Source of the DNA: Terriglobales bacterium
GTDB lineage: Bacteria; Acidobacteriota; Terriglobia; Terriglobales; Gp1-AA117
Reading direction: 5' to 3'
Assembly (NCBI GenBank): GCA_030150795.1
Contig: JASLFF010000303.1
Span: 1-5,727, forward strand
DNA: 5,727 nt
In this document: positions 1-5,637 of the stretch, piece by piece
Numbering within the stretch: position 1 is the first letter of the stretch
Layout of the letters: every line of letters starts with the position of its first letter
The notes under the pieces: generated by a model
Told to the model about the DNA's origin: nothing
Database searches by the model: none
What the model saw: only the letters and a program-made list of their open reading frames with translations
Translations under genes and position numbers: made by a program

Positions 1-1049
1 TCAGCCACGGCGCTGCGCAACACATCGACTGTCAGATCGGTTGGATCAATATACTTTCCCAGCATCAGCCGCTGGATCTGCTGCGCACGAAGCAACTGTT
101 CTGGAATCTGAGGAACGACCACCATTGGAGTCTCGCAGTAAATTGCTTCAGAAACGCTGCTGTCTCCTCCGTGAGTCACAAACACTGATGCCTTTTGCAA
201 AACGTCTGTCTGATTCACAAAATGACATAGCTCGACATTGTCAGGCACCTGCCCAAAGTCTTCCGGCGAGAAGTGCCCGCTCAACGAAATGATCGCCCGC
301 TTGCCAAGCATCCCCAGCGCCTCAATGCACGTTTGAAAGAATTGCTTGTTGTCCACGAAAACCGATCCAAGGGAGACATAGATCAACTCGTATGATTTTG
401 CATACTCGTCCATCCGCACCGTAGGCCCGACAAAACTGCAGTGCGAAGACAGACTTGACCGTGCTGGCTGAAGCTTTTCCAGACCCAGCACCAGATGCAG
501 GGCTTCGTCGTTTACAAAAATATCGCCTGTGCCTGAGCTGCCGTTCGGATGCTGTTCATAGAACTTCTTTGCTCTCTTTCCGAAGCGCAGGAATGAAGAC
601 ACGCTGGACATGTCAACCGGAGACCGCTTTTTTCTTTCCGCATCGAGAATCGTACGCGGATCAAGGAGAAATCCATTGGTAAGGCATGCAGCCGGGATCC
701 CATGCTTCCCGGCAACGATCTTTGGAGCAGCCGTGAATTTCGAATGCAAGATCAGGTCCGGCGATTCGCGCAGAACCTCAGCCTCCACAAAGTCGACCGT
801 ATGCTCAGCCGTTTCCAGCAACAGCAACCCGAGTTCATACAAGTTCATGGAACTGCGAAATCTGTTGGGAAAATAACCCTCATAATTGTTGTAGGCGACA
901 AAGCTGAAAGGCGCATCCTGAACATATTGGCGAAATCCAGGCTCGTTGTAATGAATCACCTGGTGACCGCGCTGCTGCAATTCCAGCAGGATTGGCTCAA
1001 TCGCGCGGTACATGCCAAGATTCGGGAGATGAAAAAACAATATCTTCAT
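1..1049 (-). CDS. GT1/MGT-family glycosyltransferase, C-terminus cut by window edge
   Basis: Likely transfers a sugar from a nucleotide donor to a small-molecule acceptor in the cytoplasm. The minus-strand frame is open from ATG at 1049 to position 1, giving 349 codons. MGT enzymes are usually near 390-400 residues, so about 40-50 are missing. Seen: an N-terminal Rossmann strand (KILFFHLP, residues 2-9) followed by LQQRGHQVIHY (25-35); the strand YVSLGSVF (224-231) that opens the C-terminal domain; and the donor-binding signature THGGDSSVSEA (292-302) with P308, P313, Q314, E317 and Q318, where families usually have DQ rather than EQ. The position that normally holds the catalytic His of the 'GHvnP' motif reads G12-M13, so the usual base appears absent. 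It follows the sulfotransferase stop by 7 nt with only a weak GAG Shine-Dalgarno, suggesting coupled translation. Family call is firm; donor and acceptor are unknown. Confidence 0.9.
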   Translation of the reverse strand, partial: MKILFFHLPNLGMYRAIEPILLELQQRGHQVIHYNEPGFRQYVQDAPFSFVAYNNYEGYFPNRFRSSMNLYELGLLLLETAEHTVDFVEAEVLRESPDLILHSKFTAAPKIVAGKHGIPAACLTNGFLLDPRTILDAERKKRSPVDMSSVSSFLRFGKRAKKFYEQHPNGSSGTGDIFVNDEALHLVLGLEKLQPARSSLSSHCSFVGPTVRMDEYAKSYELIYVSLGSVFVDNKQFFQTCIEALGMLGKRAIISLSGHFSPEDFGQVPDNVELCHFVNQTDVLQKASVFVTHGGDSSVSEAIYCETPMVVVPQIPEQLLRAQQIQRLMLGKYIDPTDLTVDVLRSAVA

Positions 1050-1056
1050 GCCGGCG

Positions 1057-1944
1057 TTACTCAAAAAAGACATCCCATCTGGTATTCCGGAAATAGTTCT
1101 TCAACTGCTCGTAGTTCTCGATTGATTCCCGGGGGGACGCAAGATTTTGCTTCTTCATTCTTGATGTTACCGATTGATACGGGACTTTCAGAAAGTCGAA
1201 TACTTGTTGCATTGTGTTTTGCTGATTTTCGATCAGATCTTCATGAATTATGTTGATTGTGGGATGTTCCGCAAAAGCTGCATCCGCTTCCGCGGCAGCG
1301 CTGCTTAGTTTTTCAAAATACCGGCAGCACTCCTCTGGGTCCAGATGGACCGGGGGCGCTGTCTGCGAGCCGCTTTTCAGACTCCACCATTGACTTGTCA
1401 TGTAAGCCCGCTTGAGTGATATGAGCGTATGCAGCATGTTTCCGCGCTGCAAATGAATCACTGCTAGAGACTGATCGGCGCGAAGAAACTCCCATGCTGT
1501 CTGGAAGCGTTTATCGAGAATCTCCCATGCGTAATTGCTTTCGATAAAGCTTGAGAACTGGGTATATTTCTCCTTTAATTGCGGGGCGGCATCGGACACA
1601 TCAACGAGCTTTGTGAAATAGTCCCTTGTCAAATGGTCGTAGAACATCTTGAAACCGACAGCTTCAATTTCTAATTTATGGTCTTGGTACACTTTTTGCC
1701 GCAAGTATGTAACGGGATCATCCAGAACTTCGATCAGGCTTGTTTTAGGCAACATGTCCAAATTGAACAATTCGCCGTAAGTCTTTATGTGCGGGTGAGC
1801 ACTCAGCAGGGAGAGCAAGAGGTTGGAACCGGTTCTCGCTGATCCCAGAACCATAAACCGTTGGACCTTCGAGTTTGAATCGGTAGAAATGCTGCTCAGG
1901 TTGACGTTTAATGTGGTCACAATCTTTCCAATAAGGTCAATCAC
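1057..1944 (-). CDS. PAPS-dependent sulfotransferase (Stf0 / Sulfotransfer_3-like)
   Basis: Expected to move a sulfuryl group from PAPS to a hydroxyl or amine of the pathway product. The protein has 295 residues, a normal length. Seen: the 5'-phosphosulfate loop GSARTGSNLL at residues 34-43, then H50-P51 and YGELF at 56-60, where Glu58 is a candidate general base by analogy with Stf0-type enzymes. The 3'-phosphate motif is HLQRGNMLHTLISLKRA at 164-180, with Arg167, Asn169 and Ser176 as the classic R-x-N-x6-S arrangement. The C-terminal NYEQL (277-281) is also typical of the family. The start is GTG at 1944, 6 nt after the condensation gene's TAA and without a clear Shine-Dalgarno, so coupling is likely. 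The first 30 residues are not conserved-looking, and a later start such as Met31 would still keep the P-loop. No signal peptide is seen. Acceptor unknown; a lipid, sugar or peptide are all possible. Confidence 0.9.
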   Translation of the reverse strand: MIDLIGKIVTTLNVNLSSISTDSNSKVQRFMVLGSARTGSNLLLSLLSAHPHIKTYGELFNLDMLPKTSLIEVLDDPVTYLRQKVYQDHKLEIEAVGFKMFYDHLTRDYFTKLVDVSDAAPQLKEKYTQFSSFIESNYAWEILDKRFQTAWEFLRADQSLAVIHLQRGNMLHTLISLKRAYMTSQWWSLKSGSQTAPPVHLDPEECCRYFEKLSSAAAEADAAFAEHPTINIIHEDLIENQQNTMQQVFDFLKVPYQSVTSRMKKQNLASPRESIENYEQLKNYFRNTRWDVFFE

Positions 1945-1950
1945 GCTAAG

Positions 1951-3339
1951 TTAATACATATCCACGGAATCTTGAGGAGCTTGCACGACGGCGGTTGTCA
2001 ATGTCTGAATTTGAGCCGCAAAGCTTTGTCCCCAATCTTTCGAAAATAGATCGGCCTTGTATACGAGTCGGCACAGCAGCGCTCCCCCTTCATGGCGCAG
2101 GTGCAGGCTCAGGTCCGCAAATGACTGAAGTTCCATAGGAGTCGGGAGAGGTTCCGTCCGGATGCCGGCCCACTCAGTATCCGCCCCCGCCAATGTTGGC
2201 ATGAAATTGAATACAACCTTGTAAGCCGGCCGCGTAGCGATGATCCGCTGCAGATAACCGTATGGCAGGTCTTGATGAATGCACGCGTCTACGAGGCTGC
2301 GGCGTACACGATCAAGCAGATCGAGGAATGTCGCCCCGTTTGGAATTGAGGCACGCACCACAACGACATTCATGAACAAGCCAATTACTTCTTCAAACTC
2401 AGGGCGACGGCGATCCGACAGGGGCACGCCTACCGCAACATCATCCGTGCCGCAAAGCCGGGAGAGAAACACTGTAAAGATCGCCAGCATGGTTGCTGCC
2501 AGGGTCGTCCGCGACCGGCGACTCAAAGCCACAAGGCGATCCACTTCTTCTTGCGGAATCGTGAACCATGAAGTTCCGGATGTGGTAGAGGTCCCAGTCC
2601 CGCACGCGCTGCCGCACGGCAGCGTAAGGACAGGGAGCCCGCTTAGCTTATTTGTCCAATATGTGCTGAGCTTGCGGCCACGCTCGCTGTTCAGTTGTTC
2701 TCTCTGCCACAACACATAACCCTGGTATTGAACAGGTAGTGGATGGATGCCTGGATCCGAGCCGGTTATGTAGGCGCAATAAAACCGCCTGAGTTCTAAC
2801 TCCAGCAACCGCCGAGACCAACGGTCAAAGACGATATGGTGCACTGCAATTGCCAGGATGTGCTCATCGCTGTTCAGCTCCACCAGAGCAGCGCGGAGGA
2901 GCGGGCCGCAAGCCAGATCAAACTGCTCCAGCAGCGGCTTGATCTCCTTCTGCACTAGTTCGGATGGATTTGTGGAATGGAAGCTCCGCCCATCTACAAC
3001 CGTAAAGCTAAAGGAAGGAGACGGGGAGATCAGCCTCGCCGGCTGTCCGTTCCGCGTGACAAACCTTGAGCGCAGCACCTCATGACGCTGAACAATGGCT
3101 TCGAGGCTGGCCCTCAAGGCTTCCTGATTCAGTGCGCCATGGAGACGCAATACCAGCCACAGGCTTCGCGCACAATCGAAGAACGGCAAGGTCTGCGGAT
3201 CGCCCACGTCAGCCTGCCACATCAGCTCTTCAGAAAATGACAGCTCCATCCCGGATGCATCATCAGCCCCGGGAGCGATCTGCATAAGCGATCCTCTGTG
3301 GTACTGAATCGGCAATCCGCCAACCACGAGGTCACTCAC
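1951..3339 (-). CDS. Stand-alone NRPS-type condensation domain protein
   Basis: A 462-residue protein that is a single complete condensation domain with no adenylation, carrier or thioesterase part. Such proteins (VibH and SgcC5 are known examples) join a carrier-bound acyl or aminoacyl group to an amine or alcohol. Motifs seen in order: C1-like LSFSEELMW (33-41); C2 RHEVLRSRF (85-93); C3 HHIVFDRWS (167-175) with catalytic His168 and structural Asp172, but Arg173 where Gly is usual; C4-like YQGYVLWQR (205-213); C5 IGLFMNVVVVR (319-329); C6 HQDLPYGYL (355-363); C7-like VVFNFMP (375-381). The usual proline/arginine loop after LP (240-241) is replaced by a Gly/Ser/Thr-rich stretch with two Cys (242-257). 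The GTG start at 3339 overlaps the PCP stop as GTGA, with GAGAG 7 nt upstream. An ATG at 3285 preceded by AGAGGA with 6-nt spacing is an equally good start and removes only 18 residues ahead of C1. Confidence 0.92.
   Translation of the reverse strand: MSDLVVGGLPIQYHRGSLMQIAPGADDASGMELSFSEELMWQADVGDPQTLPFFDCARSLWLVLRLHGALNQEALRASLEAIVQRHEVLRSRFVTRNGQPARLISPSPSFSFTVVDGRSFHSTNPSELVQKEIKPLLEQFDLACGPLLRAALVELNSDEHILAIAVHHIVFDRWSRRLLELELRRFYCAYITGSDPGIHPLPVQYQGYVLWQREQLNSERGRKLSTYWTNKLSGLPVLTLPCGSACGTGTSTTSGTSWFTIPQEEVDRLVALSRRSRTTLAATMLAIFTVFLSRLCGTDDVAVGVPLSDRRRPEFEEVIGLFMNVVVVRASIPNGATFLDLLDRVRRSLVDACIHQDLPYGYLQRIIATRPAYKVVFNFMPTLAGADTEWAGIRTEPLPTPMELQSFADLSLHLRHEGGALLCRLVYKADLFSKDWGQSFAAQIQTLTTAVVQAPQDSVDMY
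2607..2624. repeat. GC-rich palindrome inside the condensation gene
   Basis: Perfect 8-bp arms CGCTGCCG and CGGCAGCG separated by CA. It lies in codons for about residues 239-245, at the start of the atypical Gly/Ser/Thr/Cys loop. It could form a strong stem in the mRNA or be a coding coincidence. There is no following T-run on either strand, so it is not a terminator. Confidence 0.5.
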
Positions 3340-3665
3340 GCGTTCGCTCTCGCAGCAATTTGTTCGGTATCGGGCTGTATGCTCGCGATCTCAGAAGCGA
3401 TTTGGGCGATAGTTGCCGACTCTATCAGAAACAGGTCAAGCGGAACCTCAACGCCAAACGTCGCGATGATCCGATTAATACAGCGCATTGCGGCCAGGGA
3501 GTCGCCTCCCAGACCAAGGAAATCGTCGTGAATACCGATTGGAGTTGGAGCTGTATTCAGTACTTCGGACCAGATCTGCAGCAAAGCCCTTTCGGTTTCG
3601 GCATGGGCTGAGGTTGCCGAGCTCCCGTTCATGCTGTTTTCCATCATTCCGCGCGACTCTCCCAT
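3336..3665 (-). CDS. Discrete peptidyl/acyl carrier protein (type II PCP-like)
   Basis: A free-standing carrier domain of 109 residues that holds an intermediate on a phosphopantetheine arm. The attachment signature DFLGLGGDSLAAM spans residues 48-60, with Ser56 as the modified residue. The LGGDSL form is typical of NRPS peptidyl carriers and differs from the LGLDS form of the other carrier in this operon. Helix 1 (ETERALLQIWSEVLN, 23-37) and the later VPLDLFLIESATIAQIA segment (74-90) complete the fold. About 20 N-terminal residues precede the domain. The ATG at 3665 has no visible Shine-Dalgarno. ATG at 3647 or 3644 (Met7/Met8) follows GGGAGAG at about 9-12 nt and may be the true start. It sits 7 nt after the radical SAM gene and overlaps the condensation gene by 4 nt, so the neighbouring C domain is its likely partner. 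What loads it is not visible. Confidence 0.93.
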   Translation of the reverse strand: MGESRGMMENSMNGSSATSAHAETERALLQIWSEVLNTAPTPIGIHDDFLGLGGDSLAAMRCINRIIATFGVEVPLDLFLIESATIAQIASEIASIQPDTEQIAARANA

Positions 3666-3672
3666 CTGAACA

Positions 3673-4947
3673 CTAGTTCGCCAGCGATTCGAGCGCAGTC
3701 GCGAGAACCCGCCCCGTATAGTCTCCGTAGAGAATGCCTTTCCTGGTCAGCACGATTGCGTCATCTTCAACCGTGATGAATTCATCTTCTTGAAGCTGCC
3801 GTACCGTAGGTTCACAAAGTCTTACCAAATCGAGCCCGTGGCGCTTTCTGAACCTGTTGCGATCAAATCGAATCAGTTTCATCCCCAGAATTACGTCGCG
3901 CGTCATCAGCTCAAGGTCGTTGTATACGTATCCCCGGAACAGCGGCAGTTTTTCCTGCTCCACCAGCTCGGAATAGCGGGCCAAATCATTCGTATTCTGG
4001 TACGCCCAGTTCCCAAGCGATCCAAACGCTGAACTCCCAAAAGCGTAAACATCGGTGCCTTGCCACTTGGTTGTGATGTGACGCTGGGTGTATTGATTGC
4101 CACGGTTAAACGTGAAGAAGTTAACCGGCTGGAGGCCGGCGCTGGTCAACTCATCGAGTGCGTAACGGGCCAGCTTTAGCTCCTCATCGTCTGAGGGAAG
4201 GGTGATGTTCTGGCGCCTCAGGTTCGCGTAATACTCTGTGTTCGCGTAAATCTCAAGCTTATACACGGTCACACTGTGAGCTCCGCTTTCGATAGCGCGG
4301 CGAATAGAATATGCCCAGGTTTCCGGCGTTTCGCCATGTAAGCCGCTGATGAGATCAATATTTACGACCGCGCCGGTTGAAAGAGCGGTTTCGATTGCCT
4401 TCATGGCCTGCTTTTCGGTGTCTTTGCGGCCTGTGCGAAAAACGACTTCATCACAGAACGATTGAATGCCGAGATTGATGCGGTTCACCCCGTGCTGTGT
4501 GAGTATCTCGGCCTTGCGGGCGATCAGGGACACCGGCTCTGCCTCAAAGTTGATCTCTGGATCGACAAGTGTGAGGTTCTGGCGCAACGTCTGCATGATG
4601 CGTTCAATGTTCGCGGGACTCAAAAGCGAGGGCGTGCCGCCTCCGAAATAAACTGAGATTGCAGGCCGTTCTCTTAAATGGAACTGGTCTGCGGCCATCT
4701 TGATCTCGCGACATAGCGAGTCGACATAGCGGTCAATTTCACTAAGTTCCGATTCGCGCAAAGTTGTGGTCTTGTAATGGCAATAAGCACATCGCTGAAT
4801 GCAATAGGGAAAGTGCAGGTACACGTTCAGCGGTTGTCTGTTCAGGCCTTGTTCTGCGGCCTCAGGGCGCCACTGCCGAAAGTCGGGGTAATTCGTTACA
4901 AACCCCCGCCTGGTTACTTCCAAATCATCCTGTATCACATTCAGCAT
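3673..4947 (-). CDS. HemN/HemW-like radical SAM enzyme
   Basis: A 424-residue protein of the coproporphyrinogen III oxidase-like radical SAM family. It should bind a [4Fe-4S] cluster and S-adenosylmethionine. Numbered from this start: the cluster motif C49-x3-C53-x2-C56 in YCIQRCAYCHY; SAM-binding GGGTPS (102-107); NFEAEP (133-138); VNRINLGIQSF (154-164); NIDLISGLHGET (196-207); FGSSAFG (303-309); and a HemN C-terminal winged-helix part ending LTRKGILYGDYTGR (400-413). Family relatives include heme enzymes but also pathway methylases and cyclopropanases (NosN, C10P and Jaw5 are known cases). Its place between two carrier protein genes favours a secondary-metabolism role, probably on a carrier-bound acyl chain. 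The ATG at 4947 was chosen because AGGTGG lies 4 nt upstream and it avoids overlap. The frame could also begin at GTG 4983, overlapping the ACP by 28 nt. The family is certain; the reaction is inferred. Confidence 0.93.
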   Translation of the reverse strand: MLNVIQDDLEVTRRGFVTNYPDFRQWRPEAAEQGLNRQPLNVYLHFPYCIQRCAYCHYKTTTLRESELSEIDRYVDSLCREIKMAADQFHLRERPAISVYFGGGTPSLLSPANIERIMQTLRQNLTLVDPEINFEAEPVSLIARKAEILTQHGVNRINLGIQSFCDEVVFRTGRKDTEKQAMKAIETALSTGAVVNIDLISGLHGETPETWAYSIRRAIESGAHSVTVYKLEIYANTEYYANLRRQNITLPSDDEELKLARYALDELTSAGLQPVNFFTFNRGNQYTQRHITTKWQGTDVYAFGSSAFGSLGNWAYQNTNDLARYSELVEQEKLPLFRGYVYNDLELMTRDVILGMKLIRFDRNRFRKRHGLDLVRLCEPTVRQLQEDEFITVEDDAIVLTRKGILYGDYTGRVLATALESLAN

Positions 4948-4951
4948 TTTG

Positions 4952-4957
4952 CCACCT
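4952..4957 (-). promoter_or_regulatory. Ribosome binding site deciding the radical SAM start
   Basis: AGGTGG on the minus strand, 4 nt before ATG 4947, overlapping the TAG stop of the ACP gene. It favours this ATG over the longer GTG frame at 4983 and suggests stop-start coupling between the two genes. Confidence 0.6.
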
Positions 4958-5249
4958 AGGATTGGTTGTTTCCTGCGTTGCACTGGACTACCTGACGCTC
5001 CTGAGCTACGAAGCCCGCCAGAAGAGTGAGGTTATTGAACAGTTCGGAGTTCATCACGCGCTCATCAAACTGCAACCCGAATCGGTCTTCAATTCGCGCA
5101 ATCAATTCGGCAATTAAAATTGAATCGAGCCCCAAACCGCTCTCCAGCAGAGAATAGTCATCAGGAATCTCATCGCAGACCACATTGAGTTGCATGTCGT
5201 CCACCAGGATATGCTTGATTTGCTGAATAATATCCGTTGTTTCAGTCAA
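4956..5249 (-). CDS. Discrete acyl carrier protein, TTG start, first gene of the operon
   Basis: A 97-residue type II acyl carrier protein that would carry an acyl chain as a thioester. The attachment motif is SGLGLDSIL (residues 37-45) with Ser43 as the phosphopantetheinylated residue. The following LIARIEDRFGLQFDE (49-63) and ELFNNLTLLAGFV (69-81) match helices II-III and the C-terminal helix of ACPs. This GLGLDS type is seen in discrete ACPs of fatty-acyl and polyketide-like pathways and is unlike the LGGDS carrier three genes on. The start is TTG at 5249: an in-frame TAG lies 9 nt upstream, and the next good start codons (GTG at residue 16, Met19) would remove helix I. GAGGAAGG lies 12 nt before it. 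The last dozen residues are a polar tail. As the first gene next to the radical SAM gene, it is the best candidate for holding that enzyme's substrate. Confidence 0.93.
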   Translation of the reverse strand: MTETTDIIQQIKHILVDDMQLNVVCDEIPDDYSLLESGLGLDSILIAELIARIEDRFGLQFDERVMNSELFNNLTLLAGFVAQERQVVQCNAGNNQS

Positions 5250-5261
5250 CTTATTTTTCTA

Positions 5262-5269
5262 CCTTCCTC
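5262..5269 (-). promoter_or_regulatory. Ribosome binding site for the ACP (TTG start)
   Basis: GAGGAAGG on the minus strand, 12 nt ahead of TTG 5249. The spacing is a little long, but it is the only strong Shine-Dalgarno here, and the in-frame TAG just upstream of the TTG excludes earlier starts. Confidence 0.65.
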
Positions 5270-5315
5270 AATCGCCGCGGCCCAGACGCTGCCAATAGCA
5301 CTAGAGCTCGGTCGC

Positions 5316-5343
5316 AACCAAGGGCGGACAACTGCTCTTGGTT
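5316..5343. repeat. Inverted repeat / potential leader hairpin
   Basis: AACCAAG (5316-5322) and CTTGGTT (5337-5343) are perfect 7-bp arms. In plus-strand RNA the stem extends inward to 12 pairs (two of them G-U) with loop ACAA. In minus-strand RNA, the sense of the operon leader, the inner part has two A-C mismatches. No U-run follows either way. It could be a leader structure or a protein site, between the likely minus-strand promoter and the ACP start. Confidence 0.45.
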
Positions 5344-5394
5344 CCGGATTGCAAAACATTAAGATACTCCAAACTGAGCTTGCTCGCTCAAATC

Positions 5395-5423
5395 TATATT
5401 TAACTTTTGAACGTAAAAATCAA
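5395..5423 (-). promoter_or_regulatory. Possible minus-strand operon promoter
   Basis: On the minus strand, TTGATT (5423-5418), a 17-nt spacer and AATATA (5400-5395) lie in the most AT-rich part of the region, about 145 nt ahead of the ACP start. The -10 match is poor, so this is only the best candidate by position and spacing. Confidence 0.22.
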
Positions 5424-5487
5424 AATTTCAAAATTAGTATTCATCGAGTTCCAAAATGGAACTCATGAAGTTTCAAAATGGCACTTC
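5422..5487. promoter_or_regulatory. Tandem palindromic operator-like array
   Basis: Copy B, 5446-5464, is the perfect dyad GAGTTCC-AAAAT-GGAACTC. It extends on both sides through TCAT/ATGA if one bulged C (5445) is allowed. Copy C, 5467-5487, GAAGTTTC-AAAAT-GGCACTTC, matches copy B at 15 of 17 positions over its core (5447-5463 against 5469-5485), exactly 22 bp further on. A degraded copy A, 5422-5442, shares TTTCAAAAT and a TTC end with copy C and lies 23 bp before copy B. Spacing near two helical turns, AT-rich setting and position between divergent promoter-like boxes suggest cooperative binding by a dimeric regulator. The regulator is not in the window. Confidence 0.6.
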
Positions 5488-5498
5488 GTCTGAGTTTC

Positions 5499-5528
5499 TT
5501 GACTATGTGCTGCAGCGAGTGTTACTTT
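5499..5528 (+). promoter_or_regulatory. Possible plus-strand promoter
   Basis: TTGACT (5499-5504) is one base from the sigma-70 -35 consensus. With an 18-nt spacer the -10 box would be TACTTT (5523-5528), a weak match. It begins 12 bp after the palindrome array and would drive rightward transcription toward the ORF at 5638, with a leader of about 100 nt. Confidence 0.3.
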
Positions 5529-5533
5529 AACGA

Positions 5534-5552
5534 CCTTTAGAGTTCTCTAAGG
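5534..5552. repeat. Dyad near the presumed plus-strand transcription start
   Basis: TTAGAG and CTCTAA flank a central TT, and outer CC and GG extend the symmetry if one extra T is bulged (CCTTTAGAG-TT-CTCTAAGG). It is unrelated in sequence to the AAAAT-centred palindromes. It could be a second regulator site or an RNA stem in the leader. Confidence 0.35.
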
Positions 5553-5637
5553 ACGCAAACTTTTCAAGAACACACTAGCCGGTTCGCGTTACCCGAAGCC
5601 GCATATTTAAATCCACGAACAAATAAGAACTTTGATT

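Larger units (their letters stand above)
5250..5637. other. Intergenic control region, no convincing gene
   Basis: About 390 bases between the ACP start and a possible divergent ORF. It becomes AT-rich at about 5390-5480. It holds a 12-bp hairpin, tandem palindromes, promoter-like boxes in both directions and a second dyad, each listed separately. I see no tRNA, no clear Rho-independent terminator and no riboswitch that I recognise. The region is best read as the operon's promoter and leader. Confidence 0.7.

Noticed and set aside
702..1256. 184-codon plus-strand frame
   Set aside because: Lies antisense to the glycosyltransferase and the end of the sulfotransferase, whose family motifs are clear. 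Its own translation shows no recognisable motif.
2279..2719. 146-codon plus-strand frame rich in Arg and Ser
   Set aside because: Antisense shadow of the condensation domain gene. The Arg/Ser bias is what a reverse reading of that gene's codons gives.
3673..4947. Calling the radical SAM protein a true heme-pathway HemN or HemW
   Set aside because: The motifs fit the superfamily, but the cluster motif continues YCHY rather than the CPYCDF-like HemW or the CxFCGC HemN form, and the gene lies between carrier genes. A secondary-metabolism role is more likely, though not proven.
4948..4983. Longer radical SAM start at GTG 4983
   Set aside because: Adds 12 basic residues and a 28-nt overlap with the ACP, whereas ATG 4947 has AGGTGG directly upstream.
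5316..5343. Rho-independent terminator
   Set aside because: The stem is not followed by a T-run on either strand.
5420..5435. CRISPR or other repeat array from the TCAAAATT direct repeat
   Set aside because: Only two adjacent 8-bp copies in AT-rich DNA, with no spacers. It is part of the degraded operator-like copy.
5190..5468. 92-codon plus-strand frame crossing from the ACP gene into the intergenic region
   Set aside because: Starts antisense to the ACP, runs through the hairpin and AT-rich palindromes, and has no Shine-Dalgarno or motif. Treated as chance.
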